DNA of 64,000 nt from Fulvimonas sp. R45 (GTDB lineage: Bacteria; Pseudomonadota; Gammaproteobacteria; Xanthomonadales; Rhodanobacteraceae). Below are positions 18,067 to 27,601 of this stretch, in pieces. Below the pieces are notes generated by a model, which saw nothing but the letters and a program-made list of their open reading frames with translations, searched no databases and was not told the origin of the DNA. Made by a program: the position numbers and the translations under genes. How positions within the stretch are numbered: the stretch's first letter is position 1; every line of letters starts with the position of its first letter. The stretch is from NCBI RefSeq assembly GCF_030504985.1, contig NZ_JASERU010000003.1:62001-126000 (forward strand), given 5' to 3'.

Positions 18067-19188
18067 TTACGCGCCTTCGCCGTCGGCATGCAGAACCCGG
18101 AAGCGGGCAGGCTCCGCCGGATCCCTGTCGACGACCTGGACCGGCGCCGCCGCCCACTGCCAGACGCTGACGCCCGGCACGCGCGAGAACCCGATCGTCC
18201 CGCGCGTGCCTTCGACGGCGACGCGCGGCCAGGCCCCGGCCATGCGCGGCCGCTCCATGCCGTGGGAGCGCAGCATGTCGGCGAGCACGACGATCGTGTC
18301 ATAGCCTTCGAAGGCGACGAAGGAAGGCGCCGCGGACAAGCGCTTGCGAAGGTCCGCATCGACTCGCGCGCCGAGCGGCGTGAGGCGTCCGGGCAGGTAG
18401 CGCAGGAACGGGATCGCGGCGCCGTCGTCGCCGAGCGACGCCATCCATCCATCGAACTCCGGCTGCCCGGCCGGGGCGCCCACCAGGAGCCCGGCGAGGC
18501 GCGGATCACCGCGGACGGCCTTGACGATCGACACCGCCGGCTCCGGGAACCCGAGCAGCAGCAGGAGCGCGTCCGCGCGATGGTCGATGAGCGCGTCGCA
18601 CATGGCCGCGGGCGCGAGCGAACGCGCATCGAGATCGATCACGGCGCCGCTGCGCGGTTCCAGGCAATCCCGCAGGATGCGGGTGCCGGATGCCCAGTAG
18701 ACGCTCGGCTCGGCGGCCACGGCGATGCGGCGGTGCCCCTTGCCGAGAAGGAAGTCCGCATAGATCCCCCAGCCGCGCGATTGCGGCGGAGCCAGCCGCG
18801 CGACCCATTCCGTCGGCTGCCCGGTGAGCGCGTCGAGTACCGCCGACGCGCAGAGGAACGGCAAGCCGAGGGCGTCGGCCCGCGCCGCCGCGGCGCGCGC
18901 GACGACGCTGTGGTATTCCCCCGCCAGCGCGGCCACGCCCAGGTCGGCCCACTCGTCGACGGCCGCCGCGGCGCGCTGCGGGTCGGCCGCAGTATCCCGG
19001 ACCAGCAGTTCGAGCGGCCTTCCGGCGATCCCGCCGGCGATGTTGGCGTCATGCACGGCCAGCTCGAGCCCGGCAAGCAGGTGCCGGCCGGCCTCGACCC
19101 AGCCAGGCCGGGTGAGCGGAACGAGGGCGCCGATCCGGGCGGCGCCGCGGGCTTGCCTCGCCTCTCGCGGCGAAGGTGGCATCGTCAT
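18067..19188 (-). CDS. Periplasmic-binding-protein-like (Leu/Ile/Val type) protein, no signal peptide
   Basis: A 373-residue type 1 periplasmic-binding fold, as in ABC branched-chain amino acid receptors and AmiC-like sensors. Visible features are the first-lobe start (RIGALVPLTRPGWVEAGRHLLAGLELAV), GGIAGRPLELLVRDTAADP, and FVAFEGYDTIVVLADML near the second lobe. It starts with MTMPPSPREARQ and has no recognisable signal peptide or lipobox. No permease or ATPase genes lie nearby, so it may be an orphan cytoplasmic ligand sensor or have a start that was misplaced. Confidence 0.8.
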   Translation of the reverse strand: MTMPPSPREARQARGAARIGALVPLTRPGWVEAGRHLLAGLELAVHDANIAGGIAGRPLELLVRDTAADPQRAAAAVDEWADLGVAALAGEYHSVVARAAAARADALGLPFLCASAVLDALTGQPTEWVARLAPPQSRGWGIYADFLLGKGHRRIAVAAEPSVYWASGTRILRDCLEPRSGAVIDLDARSLAPAAMCDALIDHRADALLLLLGFPEPAVSIVKAVRGDPRLAGLLVGAPAGQPEFDGWMASLGDDGAAIPFLRYLPGRLTPLGARVDADLRKRLSAAPSFVAFEGYDTIVVLADMLRSHGMERPRMAGAWPRVAVEGTRGTIGFSRVPGVSVWQWAAAPVQVVDRDPAEPARFRVLHADGEGA

Positions 19189-19448
19189 GGACAGGCGACT
19201 CTCGTGGCCAGCGGCCAGGCAAGCGCCAATCTAGCTCATACCCGGCCGCGGCGAACCATGCCCCCATCGTCCCGCGAACCGGCCTGCGTGCGCCGGAATG
19301 CCCCTCCGCGGCGACAGGCCCCATCCGGCGGGGGCCCGGCGGGCGGGCGAATTGCGTATTCCGGTTGGTTGATTCCAGTAATCACTGCCCACGCGTCTGG
19401 TGCTGTCGTACTGCTGATGTTTGACCGTAGAAGCCCCCATGACCAGCC

Positions 19449-19619
19449 GTGGAAACGCCGCCGCTCACATCCACTACCTGGGCGTCTACCACCCACACCT
19501 CTCATGTGCGGAACGTCGCTGAAACACAGATGCCAAGAGCGATACAGCGGATGGGTTTCACTGGCGCAGGCGGTCAATGCCAGCGCCAGGTCGAACAACC
19601 AGAACAGGCCGCGTTTCAT
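19449..19619 (-). pseudogene. Decayed duplicate of the DUF2931 lipoprotein gene start
   Basis: From the ATG at 19619 the frame gives MKRGLFWLFDLALALTACAS and ETHPLYRSWHLCFSDVPHM, closely matching the intact lipoprotein at 19729-20391. It then goes out of frame (RGVGGRRPGS where the intact copy reads VWVEDAQVVD), and DNA similarity ends near 19449. It is a broken immunity-type gene remnant. Confidence 0.8.
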
Positions 19620-19715
19620 GCCTTGTCCTCGTTGGGAATGACCACGCACCGGCCGTCATCGGTGGGCCGGTTGATGTAGAGCAACGCCAGCGGCAACACG
19701 CCGCCGTCGGAGACA
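19616..19715 (-). pseudogene. Remnant of the 3' end of a Tle1-type effector gene
   Basis: Reads HVSDGGVLPLALLYINRP and DDGRCVVIPNEDKA then stop, the same as the end of the effector at 20388 apart from one residue. It overlaps the following lipoprotein remnant by four bases (ATGA), exactly as the intact pair does. DNA similarity to 20388-20495 stops at about 19715. Confidence 0.8.
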
Positions 19716-19728
19716 TGCCTGTCGGCCA

Positions 19729-20391
19729 TCAATGCGCGTTGCAGTCCCATGAGCCGTAGGGGATGGCATGCGTGGCGACGTATGCCTTGGCTCTGGGCGA
19801 GAGCTTTGCGTAATGCCCTTTCATCTTGCCAAGCCCCGGCCCTTGCGGCACCACCGTCGCCTTGACGCACATGACCGGAATGGGATCCTCCAGCACACCA
19901 CCGACCCACACTCTGATCCAGCCTCCCGGCGCAAGACCGAGATTGAGCTTTGTGTAGTACCGGGCGTCAGGCGGCATGTGTTTGAAGTTCGGATCAGGAG
20001 GCCCTTTCGTCAGCATCAATTTGCGCACCGAGTCGGGAATGTCCACGGTGGCCTGATAGGTCCGCGGCTCCGCCAGCGACTGCCAGCGCACGTAGACCTG
20101 CCGGGGCAGCGCAGCGCCCGTCACGTTGTAACCCTTTCCATACCCCGAACTGGTCGCCCAGCCCGCCGGGCTGACGTCATCCGGGTCGTTATCGTCCCCC
20201 AAAGCCCCGGGCGACAAGTCGTGGAAACGCCGCCCGGTGACATCGACCACCTGGGCATCCTCCACCCATACCTGCATGTGCGGCACGTCGCTGAAACTCA
20301 GGTACCAGGAGCGATACGGAAGATGGGTTTCACTGGCGCAGGCGGTCAGGGCCAGCGTCAGGCCGAACAACCAGAGCAGGCCACGCTTCAT
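19729..20391 (-). CDS. DUF2931-family lipoprotein, probable T6SS immunity-type partner
   Basis: A 220-residue lipoprotein: signal MKRGLLWLFGLTLALTAC with lipobox LTAC, so predicted to sit in the periplasm on a membrane. The mature part has DUF2931-like features (YLSFSDVPHMQVWVEDAQVVD, GRRFHDLSPG, PRQVYVRWQSLAEPRTYQATV, GWIRVWVGG). Its ATG overlaps the stop of the PAAR-Tle1 effector gene by four bases. Coupled lipoproteins behind periplasmic phospholipase effectors are commonly their immunity proteins, so that role is inferred from position and location, not shown. A decayed copy of its start lies downstream at 19449. Confidence 0.8.
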   Translation of the reverse strand: MKRGLLWLFGLTLALTACASETHLPYRSWYLSFSDVPHMQVWVEDAQVVDVTGRRFHDLSPGALGDDNDPDDVSPAGWATSSGYGKGYNVTGAALPRQVYVRWQSLAEPRTYQATVDIPDSVRKLMLTKGPPDPNFKHMPPDARYYTKLNLGLAPGGWIRVWVGGVLEDPIPVMCVKATVVPQGPGLGKMKGHYAKLSPRAKAYVATHAIPYGSWDCNAH

Positions 20392-22216
20392 GCCTTGTCC
20401 TCGTTGGGAATGACCACGCGCCGGCCGTCGTCGGTGGGCCGGTTGATGTAGAGCAACGCCAGCGGCAACACGCCGCCGTCGGAGACATGCCAGTCAGACG
20501 AGTGGTGCAGGTAGCGTTGCCGCAGGAGGCGATTCTCGTCGTGGCTGAGGTGGAACGATCCGCCGCCCTGGACGTAGGACAGCGTGCGGGCAAGCACTGT
20601 CCGGAGTTCGTCGGGCATCTGCATTTCAGACAGATCGTCTGGTGATTGGCTCCACGGGATGCCTGCCTTTTTCGCCAGCCCATACATGGCTCGCAATGGT
20701 ATGCCCGCATAGCCATTCGACAGCGTGCGCCGCATCTCCACGGTGGCGGCCACGGTCTGCATGGGCACGCTGCCCCAGCGGGTGTAGTGGGACGCTTCGT
20801 CAGGGTGCGTCACGGCCCAGCAGTGGATGCGCATGGCGGCGGCATTGGCCGGGTCCTGTACCTGCAGGCGCTGGAGCTGCCGCTGGGCCTCTCGGTAGGG
20901 GCGCGTGCTTTCCAGCGGACGCATGGCGTTCTCCTGCCCGAGGATCGGACGGATCAGCCACACCACTTCCTCGGCGCCGTCGAGGTAGCCGCCGCCGATG
21001 TCGGAATGCGCGCCGGGCAACGGAATGTCCTGATACGGCGGCGCCGCCGAGGTCAACGGGAAGTTGACGCGGCACTCGTCGCGGGCGGTGAGTGCACCAC
21101 GCCGCGCGTCGCGCAGCCTTCGGGCAGGCACAGGTAGAAGCCGTTCGCCGCGTTGCTCGCCACGGAGGTATCGGGCAAGGCGCCCAGATGCGACACGGTG
21201 TCGAACAGGCCCACGAAGCCGGCGCGCAGGTCGGTCTTCCACGCGAAGCCCGGCTTGAGCTTGAGGTTGGCGCCGGGGATCACGTCGCCCAGCGGGCCGT
21301 GGCCGCGCTGGTTGACCAGGTGCAGGAAGTGCCGCGCCTCGGCCGCGCCGCGCGAGAAGCCGAAGATGTCCAGTTCGATGGCTTGGGCATAAGCATGGGG
21401 ATGCTTGCGTGCAAACGTGCCCAGTGTCTCAAGCAAGGCGACGTAGAACGCATCCTGCACCCGCTGCACCATGCCGCTATCGCCGCTGCCTGTGGCCAAG
21501 GCGACGCTGTTGTCGCCCTGGCCGCTGACGGTGCCGTCGCCCTCGATGTAGATCGGGATGAAATAGTCGCCGCCGTGTGCGATCGGGGCGTCGTCGCGGG
21601 TACTGTCCGGGTACAGCGTGTGCAGGTGGCGAACGTTGGTGGGGCCGTCACCATAGCTGGTGTCGTTGACGTATTGACAACCGGCCAGCAGCACGGCTTC
21701 CTCATGCTTGTCCTTCGCCATCGCGCGGCACTGCGCGCCGATGCGCGCGTTGTCGGCGTTGTTGGCGGTGCCGTCGAAGAACAGGCCGATGCGCAGCGTG
21801 ACCAGCTCCTTGGCCGGCGTGCTATCCGGGCCGGACGTGTCATCGTCCATGAGCGCCGGCGTGGCGGGCGCGGCCATGTCGGCCGCCGGCGCCGGGCCAA
21901 GCGCCCGCGCGAATGAACTTGCCGTGTCGCTGCCGCCGGCTGGCGTGCCGGTGGTGACGCTTTGCGAAGCGATCAGCGTGGCTCCGCAGGCGGTCTTGTC
22001 GCCGTGGCGGGCGACCGCCCGGCCCATCACGATCATGGTGTCGTCGCCGGTGGCGATGGTGGTGGCGTGCCCGCATTGCGGGCACGTCACCGGGTCGCCA
22101 ACGCGGGCGATCTGCTTGCCGTGCGTGGTGGAGGTGGTGGTCCCGCCGACGACGGTGCCGCCGTGGCTGGTCTTGTCGCCGATGACGATGAAGGGTTGGT
22201 TGTGCGGAGAGGTCAT
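20388..22216 (-). pseudogene. PAAR-DUF2235 (Tle1-type) T6SS phospholipase effector, single-base frameshift
   Basis: The first frame, from the ATG at 22216, has a PAAR domain (about 1-90: GDKTSHGGTVVGG, ARVGDPVTCPQCGH, HGDKTACG) and then a DUF2235/Tle1 alpha/beta hydrolase (LRIGLFFDGTANN, nucleophile motif GFSRGAAEARHF, LFDTVSHLG). At about 21091 the frame is lost: the sequence reads CACTCACC where CACCTCACC would give the expected HLTARDECR. The remainder, with the likely catalytic His (LPGAHSDIGGGY) and the C-terminus to NEDKA, lies in another frame. As read, the product stops at 21053 without the His. Total length is one base short of 610 codons. It could also be a sequencing error. The protein would be a spike-tip-delivered phospholipase. 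Confidence 0.85.
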
Positions 22217-22573
22217 GGTCGCATCCTGCGTGTGAGGTGAAATCCGCCGAGCGTGGGTAAGGCGCTCCGCGCGTACCTTACCCGGTGTGCATGGCCCGAA
22301 TCGAGTGCCCAGGCTGGCGTCGATGTCCCGCTGGTTTGTTTTTTGCAGACGGGTCAATACCAGCAGCGCGGCCAACAGATAACGTCGAGGTGGTCACTTA
22401 TTTCCGGGAGCGCGATCAGTGATTACCAGAATCTGCACGAACCGCATGCGCCACGCCTTTCCAGTACCTCTCCTCGCTGTAAATGTATTATTTTTGTATA
22501 TGACTCCCGCGATTCGCCGATGCCGGATCGCGCACCTTCCCCGGGCCACCCGACGACGACGACGAGGATTCCG
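22217..22573. promoter_or_regulatory. Divergent intergenic region with an AT-rich promoter-like stretch
   Basis: 357 bp between the effector gene and the GH31 gene. The only notable signal is an AT-rich run at 22479-22504 (GTAAATGTATTATTTTTGTA and on), about 70 bp before the GH31 start, which could hold its promoter or a repressor site; the surrounding DNA is GC-rich. The last ~30 bp share sequence with the region before the dead copy at 17028. Confidence 0.45.
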
Positions 22574-25222
22574 ATGAAGCGACATGCCCATGCCCTGGCG
22601 GCGCTCGCGCTGCTCGCACTGACGACGGCGCTGCCCGCGCCGGCGCAGGAAGCCCGACCCGCCATGCACGGCAAGGCCAACCCCGCCGCCGTGGTCGAAC
22701 GCGGCCAGGTGCGCTTCACCGTGCTGACGCCGCGCATGATCCGCATGGAATGGTCGCCCGACGGCCGCTTCGTCGACGCGCCCTCGCAGGTGTTCATCGA
22801 CCGCGACCAGCCGGTGCCGAAGTTCACCACGAGCACCCGCGACGGCGTCCTCCACATCGACACCGCATCGCTGAGCCTCGCCTATACGCTGGGCAGCGGC
22901 CGCTTCAGTCCGGGGAACCTCTCGATCCGTTCGAAGGGTTTCAGGACGGCCTTCGAGTGGCACCCCGGCCAGGCGGAAACGGGCAACCTGAAAGGCACGG
23001 CGCGCACGCTGGACCGCTACCGCGGCGACGTGCAGGTCGGCACCGGCAAGAAGCTGGACCTCGGGCAAGGCCTGCTGTCGCGCCAGGGCTGGCACCTGAT
23101 CGACGACTCGAAGAGCTTCCTGTTCGACGACAGCGCCTGGCGCTGGGTCGAGCAGCGCCCCTGCGCCGAGTGCCAGGACCTCTACTTCCTCGGCTACGGC
23201 CACCACTACAAGGAAATCCTGGGCGACTTCGCCAGGGTGGCCGGGCGCGAGCCGATGCCGCCGCGCTTCGCCTTCGGCTACTGGTGGTCGCGCTACTGGA
23301 ACTACTCGGACAGCGAAATCCGCGAACTGGTGGAGAACTTCGAGCGCTACGGCATCCCGCTGGACGTGCTGGTCGTCGACATGGACTGGCACCGCACCGA
23401 CCACCTCGACTGGGATCCCAAATACGCCAAACAGGACGCCTTCGGCCAGCTGGTCGGCTGGACCGGCTACACCTGGAACCGCAGCCTGTTCCCGGACCCG
23501 GCGAAGTTCCTGGCGTGGCTGCACGGCCAGCAGCTGAAGGTGACGCTCAACCTGCACCCGGCTTCCGGCGTGGCGCCGAACGAGGCCCGCTATCCCGCCT
23601 TCGCCAGGGCGATGGGCGTGCACGACGGCAAGGCCATCGGTTTCGAGGCCGCCGACAAGCGCTACATGCGCGGCCTGTTCGATACCGTGCTCGATCCCCT
23701 GCATGCCGAGGGCGTGGATTTCTGGTGGCTGGACTGGCAGCAATGGCCCGACTCGAAGAAGCTGCCGGGCCTGTCCAACACCTGGTGGCTCAACTACGTC
23801 TTCTACACGCACATGCAACTGGCCGACCAGGCGCGCGCGATGATCTACCACCGCTGGGGCGGCCTGGGGAACCACCGCTACCAGGTGGGCTTCTCCGGCG
23901 ACTCGGTGATCGCCTGGCAGTCGCTCGCCTACCAGCCCTACTTCACGGCGACGGCGTCCAACGTGCTCTACGGCTACTGGAGCCATGACATCGGCGGACA
24001 CATGTTCACCGACGACACGCCGGAGGACCAGCGCCACATCGATCCCGAGCTCTACGTGCGCTGGATGCAGTTCGGCGCCTTCAGCCCGATCCTGCGCACC
24101 CACTCCTCCAAGGAGGCCGGCCTGCGCAAGGAACCCTGGCGCTTCCCGCCCGAGGACTTCGCCGCGCTGCGGCAGATCATCGACCTGCGCTACGCGCTGG
24201 CGCCCTACATCTACACCGCCTCGCGCGAGGCCTACGACACCGGCGTCTCGCTGCTGCGGCCGCTGTACTACGCCTGGCCGGACCAGGCCCAGGCGTACGA
24301 CGCCGGCAGCGAATACATGTTCGGCGACGACCTGCTGGTCGCCCCCGTGACCCGGCCGATGCAGGACGGCGTGGCCAAGGTATCGACCTGGCTGCCGCCG
24401 GGCCGCTGGTACGATCGCAACCGCGGCGACGTGCTGCAAGGCGGGCGCACGGTCACCCGCGACTACGCCCTGGACGAGGTGCCGGTGTTCGTCCGCGCCG
24501 GCGCGGTGCTGCCGATGAACCCGCCCTCGGTGAAGAAGCTGCAGGACATGGACAACGGCGCCATCGTGCTGCGCCAGTTTCCCGGCGGCACCGCGCATAC
24601 GCGGCTGTACACCGACGCCGGCGACAGCGAGGGCTACCGCCACGGCGAATACGCCTTCACCGCGATCGACGGGCAACGCGACGCGCACGCCGCGACGCTG
24701 ACCGTCGGCCCGCGCCAGGGCCGCTATCCCGGCATGCCGCAGGACAAGCAGTTCACCATCGAACTGCCGGACGCGGGCCTGCCGGCCAGCGTCACGGTCG
24801 ATGGCCAGCCGTACACCCGCTCGGACGATGCACGCCCGGGCCACTGGCAGTACGACGGCGACACGCTGACGGCCCGCATCGTCGTGCCCGCCCGCAGCGC
24901 CGACCAGCCGCTGAAGGTGGCGGTGCGTTTCGCCGACCCGGCCGCCGACGTGGCCGGCCTGCGCTACCGCATGAAGCGCACCGCGGCCGCGGTCGAATGG
25001 CTGAAATACCACTGGAACTCGCCGGCCCCGCTGCCGGACGACGTGTCGCTCGCCGCGCAGCTCGGCCGCCTGATCGACTACCGTCCCGAACGGTTGCCAG
25101 CGCTGGTGAAGGCGTTCGATGCGCGGCTGGCGAAGCTGCCGTCGGAAGTCGAACGGACGCACGCCGATGCCAAGGTGAAGGCGCACTTCGCCCGCATGAT
25201 CGAGGCCATCGGCAAGGATTGA
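22574..25222 (+). CDS. Secreted glycoside hydrolase family 31 enzyme
   Basis: An 882-residue exported retaining alpha-glycosidase. A signal peptide (MKRHAHALAALALLA...PAPAQ) starts at the ATG at 22574. An N-terminal beta-sandwich (QVRFTVLTPRMIRMEWSPDG) precedes the TIM barrel: DVLVVDMDWHRTDHLDWDP, the nucleophile Asp387 in DFWWLDWQQW, a likely acid/base Asp443 in FSGDSVIAW (56 residues on), and HDIGGHM. Beta-sandwich domains and a C-terminal extra of about 90 residues follow. GH31 includes alpha-glucosidases, alpha-xylosidases and alpha-galactosidases; the WLDWQQ form does not settle which. It is followed on the same strand by a GH76 enzyme. Confidence 0.9.
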   Translation: MKRHAHALAALALLALTTALPAPAQEARPAMHGKANPAAVVERGQVRFTVLTPRMIRMEWSPDGRFVDAPSQVFIDRDQPVPKFTTSTRDGVLHIDTASLSLAYTLGSGRFSPGNLSIRSKGFRTAFEWHPGQAETGNLKGTARTLDRYRGDVQVGTGKKLDLGQGLLSRQGWHLIDDSKSFLFDDSAWRWVEQRPCAECQDLYFLGYGHHYKEILGDFARVAGREPMPPRFAFGYWWSRYWNYSDSEIRELVENFERYGIPLDVLVVDMDWHRTDHLDWDPKYAKQDAFGQLVGWTGYTWNRSLFPDPAKFLAWLHGQQLKVTLNLHPASGVAPNEARYPAFARAMGVHDGKAIGFEAADKRYMRGLFDTVLDPLHAEGVDFWWLDWQQWPDSKKLPGLSNTWWLNYVFYTHMQLADQARAMIYHRWGGLGNHRYQVGFSGDSVIAWQSLAYQPYFTATASNVLYGYWSHDIGGHMFTDDTPEDQRHIDPELYVRWMQFGAFSPILRTHSSKEAGLRKEPWRFPPEDFAALRQIIDLRYALAPYIYTASREAYDTGVSLLRPLYYAWPDQAQAYDAGSEYMFGDDLLVAPVTRPMQDGVAKVSTWLPPGRWYDRNRGDVLQGGRTVTRDYALDEVPVFVRAGAVLPMNPPSVKKLQDMDNGAIVLRQFPGGTAHTRLYTDAGDSEGYRHGEYAFTAIDGQRDAHAATLTVGPRQGRYPGMPQDKQFTIELPDAGLPASVTVDGQPYTRSDDARPGHWQYDGDTLTARIVVPARSADQPLKVAVRFADPAADVAGLRYRMKRTAAAVEWLKYHWNSPAPLPDDVSLAAQLGRLIDYRPERLPALVKAFDARLAKLPSEVERTHADAKVKAHFARMIEAIGKD

Positions 25223-25561
25223 CGCCAGGCACGGCCTGGCAGGCGCGCCCCGTGCGCGGAAGGCTCCCGCGATACGCAGCCGAAGCCCTTCGCGCACGGC
25301 GCCCCGCTCCTGCACGGGGGACGCCCGCCCGGACCGGCGGTGAGCAGTCCGTGGCATGGTTCTCAAAACCGGGGAAATCCCCCGGCAATACTCGACCGGG
25401 CGCACAGGCCCGGCACCTCGCCGACCTGCCGCCGCGAAGACCGCACCACGCACGTTTCCAGGCCGGATCGGCGCCACGCCGCCACCCCGGCCATGGGACG
25501 GATGGGGACATGCAGCCTGCATCCCCTTTCCCGGTCATGCCCTAGAGGAGAGCTTCCGATC
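25223..25561. other. Intergenic region before the GH76 gene
   Basis: 339 bp between GH31 and GH76, both on the + strand. It is GC-rich with small inverted runs (GGGGAAATCCCCC at 25373-25385). AGAGGAGAG just before 25562 is the GH76 ribosome binding site. No gene, clear promoter or terminator with a T-run was recognised. Confidence 0.45.
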
Positions 25562-27535
25562 ATGAACTCGACGTCGAAGTCCCGCTCGTTTTTAGATCGA
25601 TTGAAATTTCCCGGGCTCCGCCCCGGAACCCCGGGAGCGACACGGCTATACCGCCTGGCCCTGGCCTGCCTCGTCGCCATGGCCACGGCGCTTGCCACGT
25701 CGGCGACCGCGCAGTCCCCGCAACCCGAATCCGGGCCGCGAACCGACGGCCCGACCGCCGTCGCCCGGGCCCGGGTGGCGGCGGACGTGCTGATGGGCTC
25801 GTACGACCCGGACAAGGCCTGGTTCCCCTCCAGCTGGTGGAACTCGGCGGTGGCCCTGCAGACCATCGGCGACTACATGCAGCGCACCGGCGACCGCCGC
25901 TACCTCGGCCAGCTGGACAACACCTTCGAGAAGGACAAGGGCGTGTTCCCGGCGGGCGCGCTGTCCGGCGATCCCCTGCTCGGCAACTTCACCAGCCGCG
26001 CCATCGACGACTCCGAATGGTGGGGCCTGACCTGGGTGCAGGCCTACGACCTCACCGGCAACCCGAAGTACCTGGCCATGGCGGTCACCATCGCCGACTA
26101 CGTCGATGGCTACTGGGACACCGGCACCTGCGGCGGCGGCGTGTGGTGGAACGCCGAGCGCACCTACAAGAACGCCGTCACCAACGGGCTGTGGATCCGG
26201 CTTACCGCCGAACTGCACAACCGCATCCGCGGCGACCGGACGTGGCTGGACCGCGCCCGCACGGCCTGGGCGTGGTTCCAGGGCAGCGGCATGGTCAACG
26301 CCCGGGGCCTGGTCAACGACGGGCTCACCGACAGCTGCACCAACAACGGGCAGACCGTGTGGAGCTACAACCAGGGCCTGGCGATCGGCGCCGGCCTGGA
26401 ACTGTGGCGCGCCACCCGTGACCCGGCCGTCCTGGCCACCGTGCGCAAACTGGCGGACGCCGCGATCGCACCGGGCGGGCTGGTTTCCAACGGCGTCCTG
26501 ACCGAGCAATGCGACGCCCTCGACCAGACCTGCGACGACAACGGCAAGCAGTTCAAGGGCATCTTCATGCGCTACTGGACCGACCTGGTCGACACCACCC
26601 ACGATCCGCGCTATGCGGCGTTCCTGGACGAACAGGCCGATGCCCTCTGGAACGACGACCGCGACGCCGCCGGCCGGCTGGGCACCCGCTGGTCCGGCGC
26701 CACCAGCGCCGACCATCCCAACGTCTTCGACTGGCGCACCCAGGCCAGCGCCCTCAGCGCGCTGATCGGCGACGTGCCCGCCCACCCGCCGCAGGCATCC
26801 CTGGCCGCGACCATGACCCCGGCGCAGCCGGTGATCATGCCGGCGGCGTCGGGCGCCTCGCCCATCGCCATCGACCTCGGCGTCTCGGCCACCGGGTGGC
26901 TGCCGGTCCTGGCCAATGCGTCGATCCAGGCCCCGGCCGGATGGAGCGCCTCGCCCGCGTCGGCCCAGCTGCGCCTGCGTCCACGCGGCACGGCCTACCC
27001 GGTCAGCGGCACGATCCCGCTGCAGATCGCCGTGCCGGCGCTGGCCACCGACGGACACCACCGGGTCGACGCCACGGTCACCGCGCCCGGGCTGCGCTTC
27101 ACCACCCAGGCCGACGTGCTGGTCGCGCACGCGATCGACTTCGACACCGGCACCGTCGACGAGACCCCGTGGCTGTGGGACGCCGACCACTCGCAGAGCA
27201 ACGGCGTGCAGAACCGCTTCGCCGACGGCAGCGCCCACTTCACCTACCGCTTCCCGTTCCCGTCCGACACCACGTCGGCGCAGGTCACCCTGACCATCGA
27301 CAACGAATACCTGGTCCAGGTCAGCGCCGACGGCCAGAACTGGACTACGGTGCTGCAGGTCAGCCAGCCGGTCACCGACGGCTCGAACAAGGCCGACCGC
27401 AGCATCGACCTGACGCCGTACCTGGGGAACGCCGGCAACGGCGCGAAGCCGGTCTACGTCAAGGTATCCGATGCGTACCCCAACGACGGCTGGGGCGGGC
27501 GCGTGTACCACGTCAAGGCGGACATCACCGAGTAG
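25562..27535 (+). CDS. Secreted GH76 alpha-1,6-mannanase-type enzyme
   Basis: A 657-residue protein with a long signal region (transmembrane-like ALACLVAMATALATSATA after a basic stretch). Residues about 65-420 form the GH76 alpha-barrel with the catalytic Asp-Asp pair in RAIDDSEWWGL (Asp149/Asp150), plus WFPSSWWNSA, CGGGVWWNAERTYKNAVTNGL and QFKGIFMRYW. Residues from about 430 on are two beta-sandwich regions, one like the NEW3 domain of alpha-galactosidases and one carbohydrate-binding-like (NGVQNRFADGSAHFTYRF). GH76 enzymes cut alpha-1,6-mannan backbones of fungal or mycobacterial walls. Family call is strong. Confidence 0.9.
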   Translation: MNSTSKSRSFLDRLKFPGLRPGTPGATRLYRLALACLVAMATALATSATAQSPQPESGPRTDGPTAVARARVAADVLMGSYDPDKAWFPSSWWNSAVALQTIGDYMQRTGDRRYLGQLDNTFEKDKGVFPAGALSGDPLLGNFTSRAIDDSEWWGLTWVQAYDLTGNPKYLAMAVTIADYVDGYWDTGTCGGGVWWNAERTYKNAVTNGLWIRLTAELHNRIRGDRTWLDRARTAWAWFQGSGMVNARGLVNDGLTDSCTNNGQTVWSYNQGLAIGAGLELWRATRDPAVLATVRKLADAAIAPGGLVSNGVLTEQCDALDQTCDDNGKQFKGIFMRYWTDLVDTTHDPRYAAFLDEQADALWNDDRDAAGRLGTRWSGATSADHPNVFDWRTQASALSALIGDVPAHPPQASLAATMTPAQPVIMPAASGASPIAIDLGVSATGWLPVLANASIQAPAGWSASPASAQLRLRPRGTAYPVSGTIPLQIAVPALATDGHHRVDATVTAPGLRFTTQADVLVAHAIDFDTGTVDETPWLWDADHSQSNGVQNRFADGSAHFTYRFPFPSDTTSAQVTLTIDNEYLVQVSADGQNWTTVLQVSQPVTDGSNKADRSIDLTPYLGNAGNGAKPVYVKVSDAYPNDGWGGRVYHVKADITE

Positions 27536-27601
27536 CCGGCCGACGCGGCTCGTCCCAAGGAAGGCGCTGGCCAGCGGCATGCTGGCCAGCGCCACGCCGC
27601 G

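Noticed and set aside
21053-21100. Programmed frameshifting in the PAAR-Tle1 gene
   Set aside because: There is no slippery run or stimulating hairpin evident at 21091; a simple one-base loss (or read error) explains it better.
22394-25522. A 1042-residue - strand open frame opposite the GH31 gene
   Set aside because: Antisense composition and no motifs, whereas the + strand carries the full set of GH31 signatures.
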